In this document: positions 32,483 to 43,330 of the stretch, one piece after another | Numbering within the stretch: the stretch's first letter is position 1 | How the letters are laid out: each line of letters opens with the position of its first letter | Origin: Diphasiastrum complanatum | Lineage: Eukaryota > Streptophyta > Lycopodiopsida > Lycopodiales > Lycopodiaceae | Direction of reading: 5' to 3' | Assembly: GCA_029204225.1 (NCBI GenBank) | Contig: CM055111.1 | Location: 13,866,477-13,930,476, forward strand | Length of the DNA stretch: 64,000 nt | Program-made: the position numbers and the translations under genes | Notes under the pieces: model-generated | What the model saw: the letters and a program-made list of their open reading frames with translations, nothing else | Databases searched by the model: none | Told to the model about the DNA's origin: nothing

Positions 32483-33656
32483 TTAATTCCGCTCTCTCCT
32501 TAGCCTTCTAGCCAGGTGGAGATCCTTCGGGAGTATTGTGACTCTCTTCCCGTGCACTGCACACAAAAATGAGTCCTCAAAGAGCTGCGTTAGGTACATT
32601 TCTGCAGACTCCGGTATTGCGGACACTGCATCTGCTGTAACTTTGTTCCCCAAGGAAAATTCATCGACTATTTCTTTTACAAGCCTCACAAAAGGGGCCC
32701 TAGGGATCAAAAATTTTACGGACTTCTGATAGCTTCGTATATCCTGGAGCCACTTTGTGATCCTGTGCTTCCTACGCGGTCGAGGAGGTGGTGGCTGCAT
32801 CCTGCGGAGCTCCTTTCCAGCCCATGGTGCTGCACGAGGGGCCCGCCTATCCCTGCGACGCTCTACGGTCCTACTTGGCCAGCTACGGCGGAACTTGGAG
32901 GCGGTGAAGGTGGAGGTGGTGGAGGTGGTGGTGGTGGAGGTGGCGGTGGAGGCGGTGGGGGCGGAGGCAGTGGAGGTGGAGGAGGTGGAGGCGATGTTGG
33001 CGGTGTGGGCAGTGGTGATGGCTCCTGAGATGCAGAGTTCCGTCGCTTTGATGTAGACCCAGCCTTGCGAGGATTCTTTCTTTTTCGCTCGTGTGCTCCT
33101 CTCTCTGACCATCTATGGGTCGCCTTCTGCTTCATCCTTGTTGTGGTCGACATCGGGGTGCCCTCATCAGAACCACCCACCAGCAACGACATCATCGGAC
33201 CCATCACCGGGCTGTGACTTGGAGGTGACACGGTGGGTGTGGTGTCCCCCGATATGCCTAAATTTGATGTGTCCATGCCCATTGCTGGTGGAAATGGGTT
33301 GAAGAAAGAATCATTCAGAACCGGCAACTCACCCGATGCCGCAAGCTCCTCATCTAGGAACTTCATTGTTTCCTCCCGCTCAGTTGCCGTCGAGGAAGGG
33401 CATTTTCTCATGTTGACTGCTGCTGCTGCTGCTCAGTCTGGTCCTCCTGTGCAGTTGCTGTATGGGCCATGTCGTCCTCAGCTTCACGTTGAGTGGCCGG
33501 ATCTTCCTGAGATGCTATAGGGTTGCGACTCCTACTCCTGCTTCTGCTCTCCCGTCTCTCTCTCTCATCGAGGGTGGCTAGTGCATCCCTATGGAGCAAT
33601 GCACTCACTCGGGGATCTCTAGCCGTTTGTTTCGTCCGTGCCATTTCCTTTGACAT
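32483..33656 (-). pseudogene. Histone H3-like protein with canonical H3 tail, long disordered insert and full histone fold
   Basis: The minus strand starts MSKE then MARTKQTARDPR: residues 1-8 after the second Met (33644) equal the histone H3 tail (R2, T3, K4, R8 kept; K9 replaced by Asp). An RS-rich and Gln-rich stretch follows to 33412, then a frame change at or near the (CAG)5 run. The middle (33411-32875, 179 codons) is acidic, then basic, then a proline run of more than 30. An 80-nt stretch with GT/AG ends (32874-32795) joins it in frame to RRKHRITKWLQDIRSYQKS, LIPRAPFVRLVKEI, ESAEMYLTQLFEDSFLCAVH and KRVTILPKDLHLARRLRRER (104 codons with the stop), covering the alphaN to alpha3 helices of H3. 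Loop 1 has the length of ordinary H3, not CENH3. Probably dead or misassembled because of the frame change. It is a histone domain fused behind a disordered linker, inside a mobile-element block. Confidence 0.8.
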
Positions 33657-33771
33657 TGGTTAGCCTTTGAAAACGTATCAGAGAACACGAGAGTTGAAAA
33701 ACAGAGAATTTAAAAAAATTGACACTCTGACACTCAAGGGATGAAGTGGAGAAATGAGGACCCAAGCACCC

Positions 33772-33778
33772 TTATATA
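33772..33778 (-). promoter_or_regulatory. TATA box of the H3-like gene
   Basis: TATATAA on the minus strand, 128 bp before the ATG at 33644. The sequence after it (..GGGTGCTTGGGTCCTCATTTCTCCACTTC, part shown in the comparison at 30274) is similar to that of the 30.4-kb gene. Confidence 0.6.
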
Positions 33779-34013
33779 GTGAAGGGTTCTATTTTTAGTA
33801 AGTGCCCCTATAAAAGTTTTGGCATCTTTTCCAAATATAGTATGTTCTTGTCTAGGCTCATGAGTAAAAATCCTTGGACATCCACAAATGTAGTAACAGG
33901 CATATAAAATGTGACAACGCAAAAGTAATGTCAAAACGTAACCAAATATATTAGAATAGAGTCAAAACACAACCAACTAATTGTGTTTTCTATTTTCCAT
34001 TAGATTAAATCCT

Positions 34014-35374
34014 TTATTCCCATTGGACTCCTAATGTCCCTGTTTGTAAAAATGAAACACATTCATGATCTTTTTCGGCTCGTCTCCGTATCTGCAAAAC
34101 CAGACACAAAGTTAATAATCCTATATTTATTCAACATTATTATTTAAAATTCAGGAATCTGATGAAAATTAGGGACTCACATTTTGTCCATTACGAGTGA
34201 AGACAAAATCTACTAGCACATCAACAAAAGTCAATCCAAGCATATGCCAAAGATCTTCTAGGCTGCACTCCTTATTTATATGAATTTCTCGTATTTCATC
34301 ATGGGGCAAATGTATGGATATCTCCACTTCTTGTTGATTCGTCTCCGCGTCCAGAGGGTCCCATCGGCCATGACCAAACTTATATCGCCTATAAATGAAA
34401 CTTAAGGAGCATGTTTGACGTGAAATATGATACCTTATGGTCATTGTTTCACAAGAGAGCTTACACCTTATTAAATCTCCTTTATGCTCCATTTCCTTTG
34501 AATCCCATGCGACAAATATGTTGTCCAACAATGATGATTCTGTTGCTTTCCATGCCCACATCGTGCTTGTTTCCCTAAAGGGGACCGCCTTAAATATGGC
34601 AACAAATACAGTGATCGGCACAAAGATGCTAGTGTAGACTCGTTTGGATCCGAATGTTGGCTTCATATTACCAATAATCTCTTTGAGAAGTTGCCTCTTC
34701 ATTAATTCAATAGTCAGTTGGTCAACATATGGCCACTCATGAGAATTGATCGCAGGCTCAGAAGTTGGTGCTAATTTGCCTTGGCCAAAGTTTTTTTTTT
34801 GGAACTTCGTACATGTGATCGTAAAAGAAAATGCCCATTTTGATCAGGGCAGAGGATGCCAACCCACCATATATTAGTTCTCCATATTTGGCGTGTATGG
34901 CGGAGAATTTTCCAGTGAAGGACTTCACGTTTTGCCAGTCGAAGCTATTTGAAGGAAAGACATCTGCACTAGGCATTAATGCAACATTATTATCCATTAC
35001 AATGACATAATAATAATTCAAACATAATAGTTAACACAAGAATAAAAGAGGTGAGACCTACAATGTGACTGTATGGTTCTATCAGCAACAGCCACATCCA
35101 ATAAAATATCTCGACGCATGTATACGTGTTGCACATTTGCAAGGTATTCGCCGTTTTGGTCGATCTTGAATTCGTGGATCCTTCCTTTCCAATGGTAGTC
35201 TTGGTTGTTTCGCTTCCTCTTTGCAACCTTGTGAGTTCCTTTGCCCGATGGTTGCATGTAAACCCAGTCAAAAGTTGAAAATGTATGGGGCACCCAATGC
35301 TCATTGGAATCTTTGATGTGTGCAACAATGGAAGCTAGTTGATTCTTGGGCTTCCTTGATTGAGTAGAGGCCAT
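34014..35374 (-). pseudogene. BAH-domain-like protein, three exons, one homopolymer frameshift
   Basis: ATG at 35374 in a good context (ATTATGG). Exon 1 (35374-35058) reads FSTFDWVYMQPSGKG, DYHWKGRIHEFKIDQNG and ANVQHVYMRRDIL; exon 2 (34968-34181) continues ADVFPSNSFDWQNVKSFTGK. Together these give the order of a BAH domain (VYV.., W.GRI.EI, V..(F/Y)YR.(E/D)D, EVF.S...D......I.GK), a fold that reads histone tails and other chromatin proteins. The rest of exon 2 has VPITVFVAIFKAV and KFGHGRWDPLDAETNQQEVE; exon 3 (34091-34014) is a short basic tail. Splice ends are GTCTC/CTAG and GTGAG/GCAG. An A10 run at about 34791-34800 shifts the frame; with nine A the three exons total exactly 394 codons including the stop. 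No paralogue seen in the window. Confidence 0.65.
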
Positions 35375-35476
35375 AATGGATGATGTAATGATAATGTAGG
35401 ATATGCAAAATAGTGTGTAGATCTTCAGATAAGGTGAACCAAAATAAAAAAAATAGAATATCTGTGGAGTATACAG

Positions 35477-35944
<468 letters not shown>

Positions 35945-36045
35945 AAGGTGTCATTGGATGTGGTCAGACGGTGTGGCGTCCCAATTCAAAGCTCGAAGGT
36001 GTTTTTTCTTCATGGCCAAGTATATTTGTTGGGGATTCTCACTAT
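35945..36045 (+). pseudogene. Fragment of a repeat protein with SDG..SQFK motif
   Basis: The frame reads HWMWSDGVASQFKARRCFFF then MAKYICW. A SDG(C/A)A.QFK motif followed by aromatic residues is familiar from uncharacterised repeat-encoded proteins of plants and animals. Only about 30 residues survive. Confidence 0.35.
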
Positions 36046-36149
36046 CTATTATTATCACTCTGTAGTTTTCAGATTTGTTACTTCAGATGGATCGAATCCC
36101 ATTAGAGAATCAAAGTTTAGTCTAGAAAATCGAACCGATCCAGACAGCC

Positions 36150-37670
36150 TCCATCCTGATTTATGGATGATCTAGCCTATTATTTTGTGCAGAAACCAAA
36201 CACTATTTCAGAGGCAATGTCAACACCTGATGTTAATCAATGGAAGGCTGCAATGGACACAAAATTTGATTATTTGATCAAGAATCAAACGTGGATTGTA
36301 ACTGAGGTGCCATAGGATCAAAATCTGATTCCATGCAAATGTATATTCAAAGCAAAGTATGATGCTGAAAGAAGATTAAATCGATACAACGCCAAGCTGG
36401 AAAGCTTCTCCTAGATTCCAGATCTGGATTATTACAAGACCTTCAGCCCTATTGTTAAGCATGCTTCAATTTATTACTTCTTTCCTATGTAGTTGCAACA
36501 GATCATGAAGTCCACAAAATGGATGTCCAGATAGCTTTCCTTAACAAGACTATCGAAGAGGAGATTTATATGTCGTAGCTAGAGGGATACAAGCTGAAGA
36601 ATAAGGAGCACCTTGTGTGCAAAATCCATAAGGCTCTGTATGGTCTGAAACAATCACCAAGAGCCTGGTTTCAGAAGATTAACGTATTTCTAATCGAGAA
36701 TGGTTTTATTCCAAACTCGGTAGACTCAAATGTCTATTTCAAGTCTGTATAGGATTCCTTCATAATCATCATTCTTTATGTAGATGATAAGTTATTGTTT
36801 AGTAACCATCTGAATTTGTTGAAAAACACCAAATGCATGCTATCACAAGAATATAGGAGGATGACTGAGCCCATTACTGTCTCGAAATTCAAATTTTTCG
36901 AGTTTGATCCAGTAGACAGATTTTTATCAGTCAACAACGATATCTCACCAACGTGCTGGACAAATATGGAATGACCAACTGCATATTTGTCTCTCGACCT
37001 TGGTTTGAAGCTGTCAAAGGAGAAATGTCCTCAAACTGAGACATGAAGGAGAAATGACTCACTAATGTATGCAATGCTCGATCAACTCTCTTGGTCAGTT
37101 CCTATCAAATCCAAGGCCAACGCATTGGAAAGCTCTCATGAAGGTCATGAAATACGTCCAAGCCACAAAGCATCTCAGCATCTGTTACAGAGGCAGCTAA
37201 TCTATCAATGTCCTCAAAGGTTATATAGATGCAGATTGGGCAGGAGATATCGACACCAGAAGATTTCCTTCTGGATTTGTGTTCTTGTTAAATGAAGGCC
37301 CAATCTCATGGAACAGCTGAAAACAGACTTCAGTAGTATTATCATCAACCGACTCAGAATACATAGCTGCCACAAATGCTACCAAGGAGGCGATTTGGCA
37401 AAGGAACCTGCTTGCAGATATTGACCTTGCCCAGCCGCAGTCAACAACCATCTATTGTGATAATCAAAGCAAAATTGCACTATCTTCAAATCCGAGATTT
37501 CATTCTCAAAGCAAGCATATCAAAATCAGGTATCACTACTTTAGAGAGAAAGTGCAAATCAAGGAAGTGTCATTGGTTTACTGTAGGATAGATTTTATGG
37601 CAGCAGATTACTTCACGAAAGCACTAGAACCTGAAGATCGAAGTTTTTTAAGATCCACATTAAGGGGGAG
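36150..37670 (+). pseudogene. Copia polyprotein: RT and RNase H, decayed
   Basis: RT begins EAMSTPDVNQWKAAMDTKFD with NQTWIVTEVP (about 36210-36310), then MDVQIAFLNKTIEEEIYM with a nearby stop, LYGLKQSPRAWFQKI (36637), LYVDDKLLF (36774). RNase [18 protein letters not shown] (about 37230), LSSTDSEYIAATNATKEA, IYCDNQSKIALSSNP, RYHYFREKVQIKEVSL, FMAADYFTKAL (37595). Stops and shifts break the frame at many points. Gag, protease and most of integrase are missing upstream. The polypurine tract TAAGGGGGAG (37661-37670) leads into the LTR. Confidence 0.9.
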
Positions 37671-38360
37671 TGTTGGATTTGAATGCTCAGGCCCAAATCC
37701 ATTCGTTAATGAGCATCCTAAAAGATGTATATACTTATACTAGAAAACCAAAAAAAAGGTGACTCGAATTTTTAAGCAAAAGATCGAAATTTGAAATGAG
37801 ATTTTCTCATACCAAATCGACTCAACTCGACTCGTTTTTTTAGAATTTCTCGATACCGGATCGATTCGACTAGAGTCGTGATTTCTCGAGCCATTGTATA
37901 TTTTTGATACATGGTATTATTTGATACTGTCAACCAGAAATCCGACCCATGTCGCGACGTTGATAGTCCACCTACTCTGTAAATACATTTATGGTCAGAA
38001 TGACGGCTACCTACTATAGGACACAAATATAGTAAATTAATGTCATGTTTTCAAGGTACTGATCACTGAAATCTAATAATCAATGTGAATCTACAATGAA
38101 ATCAACAGCCTGATCGAATTTATTTTATTCGGTGGGCATTACTCTGTAGCTAACTAGTTTTTGCTCAACAATATTCAGCTGAAACTTATTCTTTGATACA
38201 CAGCCTCGCGCTATTGCTTCAAGCTATTGTACCCATTTTTCAATCAATCAGAGTGCAAGTTTTTGTCTACACTACTAATTTCTTCTATTGCGCATTGCTA
38301 CTGTTCATTCATCTTGATTATTTTGCTGGTAACTGACGCACTTCCGATCCACAACCAACA
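37671..38360 (+). mobile_element. Copia 3' LTR, 690 bp
   Basis: Starts TGTTGGATTTG right after the polypurine tract and ends CAACCAACA, giving inverted TGTTGG/CCAACA ends. Its last 170 bases resemble the LTR remnant at 9625-9790. Confidence 0.85.
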
Positions 38361-39169
38361 TGATGACAAAAAAAAAGAAATGACATGGAGACCCATTTTT
38401 TTCAAATCTTTTAAGTTTTTTTTTTTAAAAAATATCCAAATTTAAAATGCTTCAAATAATTATATTGTAATGTTAAAAAAATATTGTATTTTGGAAGAAA
38501 ATTATTCAAGCTACAAAATTCTGGTCAATAGATTTCCACAAATAACTTAAAATTAGCTTATATGAAATAATAATACTATTCAAAATAAAATCATCATATA
38601 CACACCCTATAAAATAACTAGAATTTATTTTTTGCTTATTTAAAACAAAAGTTATCATTTTTTGTTTTGGAATTTTAAAAGTTTTTTAAATTACAATTCT
38701 TGTATTAAAAAAATATTTTTTAAATTATGATAAAATTTTAATCAGTATTTTTTAAAGTTTTAAATTTCTTAAAATCTTTACTTATACCTATGTAAGTTCA
38801 TTGAATATTTAAACATTAAATAAACACAAATGAAATTACTTTACAATAGTTGAGATTAAATGATTTGTGAAAATATTTAAATCATCCTGAAAAAAATCTT
38901 TTCATTTCTTTAAATTTCTAACAATAGTTTTTTTTATAAAAAACATTATAAAAACACATCCAAAATTAAAATATTATAAACTTGACAAATCGTTTCAATT
39001 TTAGTTTTGGTTATGATTATCAATGTTAAAATTTTTAAAATATTTCAAATTCTTAATTTTAAATCATTTAAAAACAAATTTAAAAATATTAAGTCAATAA
39101 AAAAGATTTCAAAACACAATACATCAAAAAATATAAACGCAATTATTTTTTGAAACAAAAGAGAATTTC
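38361..39169. other. Very AT-rich DNA, no gene
   Basis: Composition shifts sharply to A/T-rich with many A and T runs directly after the Copia LTR. No coding frame. It is the left flank of the methyltransferase block. Confidence 0.5.
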
Positions 39170-41942
39170 TTATTTCCAAAAATCATCGAGGTCATTTACA
39201 TCTTTTTCTTTTTCTTGAGTAGCCACTGTAGTTTCAAGTGACACCTCTTCTACAGTTTTCTCGACTACCGTAACCACATTATAATCTTGAACCAAGACAT
39301 CAGCAAATTTTCCTGTATCGCCTACTTTTCTGCTAGCAGGAGGCTGAGGTTCCTTGGACAAGGGAATTACTGAATCCTCGTTATCTAGACTCTTTCCCAC
39401 CTCAAATAGTTCATCTGACAAAACTGAAAGAGATTTCATTCTCATTTTTATAAAATCAACTAAATTTTAGCATCTAAATTTACTGCAGCAACATGTCTAC
39501 CTTTCCGAATAGCACATGTGCTCGTAGTGCCGCTATCGCTAAATAAATCCAAAATCCGATCAGTTGGGTGAGAATAAATATCAATTAAATGATTAATTAA
39601 TTGTTGTGGCTTTTGGTAGGGACAAGTCACAGAATCCGTCATTGGATTCTTTAGTTTCTTGGTCACGACTAGATATTGGAACAAATTTCCAAAACTTGTC
39701 AGTCCGAAAGTGTTGTAATGAAGCATCGAGCGTTTGCTATCCAATGAATGATAACTGATGGTTATGTATTCTATTTCATTGCAAAGTCATGCTCCTCTCG
39801 AGTTTCTAACATTGGGCTTGTACCTGACATGGAACATTACAAGTAAAATAAATTAAAAAATTTAAAATATAATTATGAATTAAAATACGAATTTATAATT
39901 CAAGAACTTAAAAACTTACCACACAACATTTTCCATTCCCACTTTACAAAAAGTTAGTAGAGCTTTATGTACTGATGCTGACTGCCAAGAAGAATGAAAA
40001 ATAACAACTCTCCAAATTGGAGAAGTTGTGACTTCGAGAAAACTCTGCATGAAACTATGATTTTCAGTGAATTTGAAGGGGAAATCGTCATTTAATGATT
40101 CTTTTATCGGAAATCCATATGGTATATCGACAATGCAGAGTGTATAAGACCTTTTTTAATTTTTTTTTTAAAAATTTCTCTACAATCACTCTCCTCAACC
40201 GAGTAAAAACATGGTTGATCATCGACACTTTTGGGAAGGTAGGTCTTTAATGGATCCTCCTCCGCAACAATGGTCTCACCCCGTGCTAATCTCTCCCTGT
40301 CCCTTTTTTCTGCTTTTGCCTTCAGAATATCTCTCTTGAATTGCTCTAGAAAGACTTTGTTTTTCTTATCTTCGGGAGACTGAAAAAGAAAAAACTATGC
40401 TTAGCATGGGAGACATAAAATATAAAATAAAATAGGAGACTTAAAGTATCAAAAAAAAATAATTAAATAAAAAAAAAGCTATGTTTCGCATAGGAGACAT
40501 AAAATATAAAAAAGAAACAATCAATAAGCACCTATGCTAAGCATGGGTGAAATAAATACCATGTCTCTAAACAAAATCAGAAATGGACTCAAAGATTCAT
40601 TTCGGCTGCTCTCAGGATAAAGCCTTTGACACTCTTCGAAATCTTGACAATTTAACCCTGTCACAAGGGCTTCTTGAACTTTCATAAATAATTTATGCCT
40701 GCATTTAAAAAGTACAATTGCTAAAAGTCCAACAAAATCATGAAAATCACTTTATTACAAAAAGTAACATGAAAATAAATATTTAGATTATGACTATTAC
40801 CTTTGAAATTCTTTCCTCATTTCTGCCAAAGAAAGTTGACCATCGGCAACTCTAGAAAGAACTTTAAATTTTATTTTTAAGTTATGTACATTTGGCCTGT
40901 CTCCTATTATTGGGTCTACAGGTGGCCTATCACATTGATTTATGTCTAATATCAAAGTTGTTTTTTTTAAACTTTTTTGTTTTATGAATATCTTCTCTTG
41001 ATTTAGCAAGCTCAAAACTATCTTGTAAGGGACGGATGGAGGCACCAGGTAAAGACATCGACGGTTCGGTCGAGGCTTTCTTGCTTTCAGCAGATGGAAT
41101 GGACTTGTGGCGATGTGTAGCCACGGTCTTTGGGCATGACTTAGGTCTAGTGGGAGAGGACTCAGAAATATTATGAGATCTTTTTTTTTTTTGGGATGAG
41201 AGACAACTACAGTATCATCCTCAACGTTTTCAGAGGCTAGCTTTGTGACCCGAGCAATAGTAAAAGCAGGCTTGCGAGGTCCAATAGATACACCTTTTGA
41301 ACTCCATAATGAGTAGACCCGATCTTTCCCCTCAACAAAAGCAGCTAGAACCATTTTTAAGCATTGCTTCATGCTTTGGACATAAACAAAAAACAAGTTT
41401 AAAATATAATGAGTAAAGGCATTTGTACTGGCTATGCTCACAACACATGAAACTCAATTCACAAAAAGATTTTTACTTAAAAGTTCATAAAATTTTATAT
41501 TTAGTAACCATTATGCTAAGCATGGAACAAATGTAAACATACATGAATAAAAATATGTTTTATAATTACACACCAAAGTAACTAGAGCTTTATCAAAATT
41601 GGCTTTGATGGCCTCGTCCTAGCAAAGTTGAATCTTTACCATACTCTCGTTCAGAATGAAAATAGAACGAGACCTATCCGTCTTCTTTACAAGCACGTTC
41701 ACAAAACCTTCTTCCTCATCCTCATCTGGTTGATCAACAAGTAATCTTCTTTGAATTTTGAACTGTGAGTCTCCCCTGCCGGGCTTCTCAGCTAAATGAA
41801 TAAAAAACTCAGACAACTTTGTGTTATTGGCCCCTCTGGTGAAGTAGTACATGAATTTTTTCTTATCTTTCAGTGGAATATCTTGAGGTTTACTCGAAAT
41901 TTTAAAAGAACTCCTCGACATTTCGAAGATTATCAGAGACAT
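39170..41942 (-). pseudogene. Beta-class DNA methyltransferase-like gene, at least five exons
   Basis: Minus strand. Exon 1 from 41942 (MSLIIFEMSRSSFK) has KKFMYYFTRGANNTKLSEFF and an acidic stretch, an in-frame TAG at about 41632, end 41572. Exon 2 is 41373-40801 (LKMVLAAFVEGKDRVYSLWS, then a Ser/Lys linker with two frame changes at A runs). Exon 3 is 40698-40560 (HKLFMKVQEALV). Exon 4 is 40379-39920 (TLCIVDIPYGFP, the DPPY-type motif IV; WRVVIFHSSWQS; NVVW). Exon 5 from 39823 reads YKPN, PYQKPQQLINHLIDIYSHPT and RILDLFSDSGTTSTCAIRKG, the AdoMet-binding motif I. Order IV then I marks the beta class, which makes N4-methylcytosine or N6-methyladenine in bacteria. Both motifs deviate (DIPY for (D/S)PPY; FSDSG for FxGSG). 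An acidic tail ends at 39170. Stops and shifts indicate a dead copy. Introns show a eukaryotic gene, not bacterial contamination. Confidence 0.75.
40395..40555. repeat. Intronic repeats with the ATGCTTAGCAT palindrome
   Basis: Inside the intron between exons 3 and 4: CTATGCTTAGCATGGGAGACAT (about 40396), CTATGTTTCGCATAGGAGACAT (about 40479) and CTATGCTAAGCATGGG (about 40533). Related copies lie at 41510 and 42153, all within the AT-rich block. Confidence 0.65.
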
Positions 41943-42170
41943 TTGAAAATCTGCAGAGAAAAAGATTCTTTGGGAAAATTTCAAGCATTATCTTAATGAA
42001 AATACCGAAAACTTTAAATAGACAAGTAGTTTTTGTAAAAAATCTCTAAAACTCATAACTACAAATTCAACACATTTTCTTATTAAAACATCTCAAAAGT
42101 TTCACTTTTCTCAGACTAAGCCTTGTAAAACGAGAAAAATACGAGTAACGACCTATGTTGGGCATGGGTT

Positions 42171-42440
42171 GTGTTCGGGTCCCTCCTTGGATTATTGGAA
42201 AAACCATCATCCTCCACTCGTCATCAACAAAGAAAAACTAATTTACAAGGTTTTCTGTCAATATTAGACGCGGATTCTGAGGAAGATATGCCAGTTGACT
42301 TTAATGAAGAAGACAGGTCTTCCACTTCATCAGCTGAAAATGAGAGTGTTGATACTATGTCAAGTTCTGAATTGAGAGACATTAGTGAAAATTCCTTAGA
42401 AAATGTATTTAAAAAAAAAAGAATGTGCAAATATAATTGA
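42171..42440 (+). CDS. Unknown acidic Ser/Glu-rich reading frame
   Basis: An 89-codon frame, open from before 42171 without an ATG at its start. It reads a short basic part (STRHQQRKTNLQGFLS) and then an acidic region (DADSEEDMPVDFNEEDRS, SSAENESVDTMSSSELRD). The composition is unlike the random frames nearby, so it may be one exon of a gene divergent from the methyltransferase gene. No domain recognised. Confidence 0.35.
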   Translation: MFGSLLGLLEKPSSSTRHQQRKTNLQGFLSILDADSEEDMPVDFNEEDRSSTSSAENESVDTMSSSELRDISENSLENVFKKKRMCKYN

Positions 42441-42685
42441 AGATGTTTTGTATTTCAATGGGATTTCGAGTTTCAAAAATCATTTGCTATCTTAAATTAT
42501 TATTTCATTTGTAATTATGATGGATTTACAAAGTTTCCAACAAAAAATTTGTAGTTCTTTATTTAAAATATGCATTTTTTGGCTTTTTTTAAAAATAAAA
42601 TTTAGAGATTTATTAAAAAAATTCATGATTTTGGCCTAAAACTAGGACCATTAAAAAACACCAAAAAAGATTACTCTTTTTCAGG

Positions 42686-43330
42686 TCAAAGTCCCAAAAC
42701 AAATGTCATCATCATCAACCCAAATAACAGAAGAGTTACTCTTGTATTTATCACCACAACAACACTTGAAGAAGGGGTTTTTTTCCAGTTCCATATGCGG
42801 GCTTGATGGAGATGCATACGGTTGAAACCAGTTTTAAAGTGTCCTCTGACCCTGGCCCAAGTTTCCTCGGAAAAACAACGTGAAGGTTCAAACTTGTTCA
42901 TTCGGATGATGGTGTCAAATGCAATAGGAGTCTCTAGAGAAGTATTTTTATGCAGAGCGACAAGACTACATGTTTGTACCTCTCTATCAGTGAGATGAGT
43001 AAGCATGATCCAAAGTTCAATGGGTAGGGGAGCGAGAAAATTCACCGTAGGAAGGCTCCAAAGTTTGAAGGAAATGAGTTCAGATTCAAATTCGATAGTT
43101 CAGTTGGGAACCATCGGAATTTGGCAACTTTTGGACTGGCAAAATTCATAAGCGGACTGGTCACCAATGTCACAATTATCTTGGGAGAATAGCTCAATTT
43201 GTGATGCGCTATCCTCATCAAGATCATCAACAAAGACAAGTGATGTGGAGATAAAGGTGTCAAGGATGGGCGAATTGGCAGGCTCAGTAGAATCAATCCA
43301 AGGGCAGAGATAATGATGAGACCTTTTCAC
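42686..43330 (-). pseudogene. Unknown protein, about 210 codons with one internal TGA
   Basis: The minus-strand frame from 43330 reads TEPANSPILDTFISTSLVF, an acidic stretch DDLDEDSASQIELFS, a TGA at 43102-43100, and continues in the same frame ELISFKLWSLPTVNFLAPLP, IELWIMLTHLTDREVQTCSL, FEPSRCFSEETWARVRGHFK to 42686. The uninterrupted frame on both sides of a single TGA (possibly from CGA) suggests a recently broken protein. Function unknown. It lies at the right end of the AT-rich block, next to Copia sequence. Confidence 0.45.

Noticed and set aside
32483-32794. Centromeric histone (CENH3)
   Set aside because: Loop 1 between the first helices has ordinary H3 length, and the N-terminus is the canonical ARTKQTAR, which CENH3 lacks. 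Some residues (LIP before the first helix turn, RRL) are CENH3-like, so a distant link is not fully excluded.
32765-33056. Gly-rich open frames on the plus strand
   Set aside because: They are the antisense reading of the proline-rich part of the H3-like gene and of its triplet-like repeat; no start context or domain.
39170-41942. Bacterial contamination for the methyltransferase
   Set aside because: At least four introns with GT/AG ends join the frame, and the gene is embedded in plant-type repeats.
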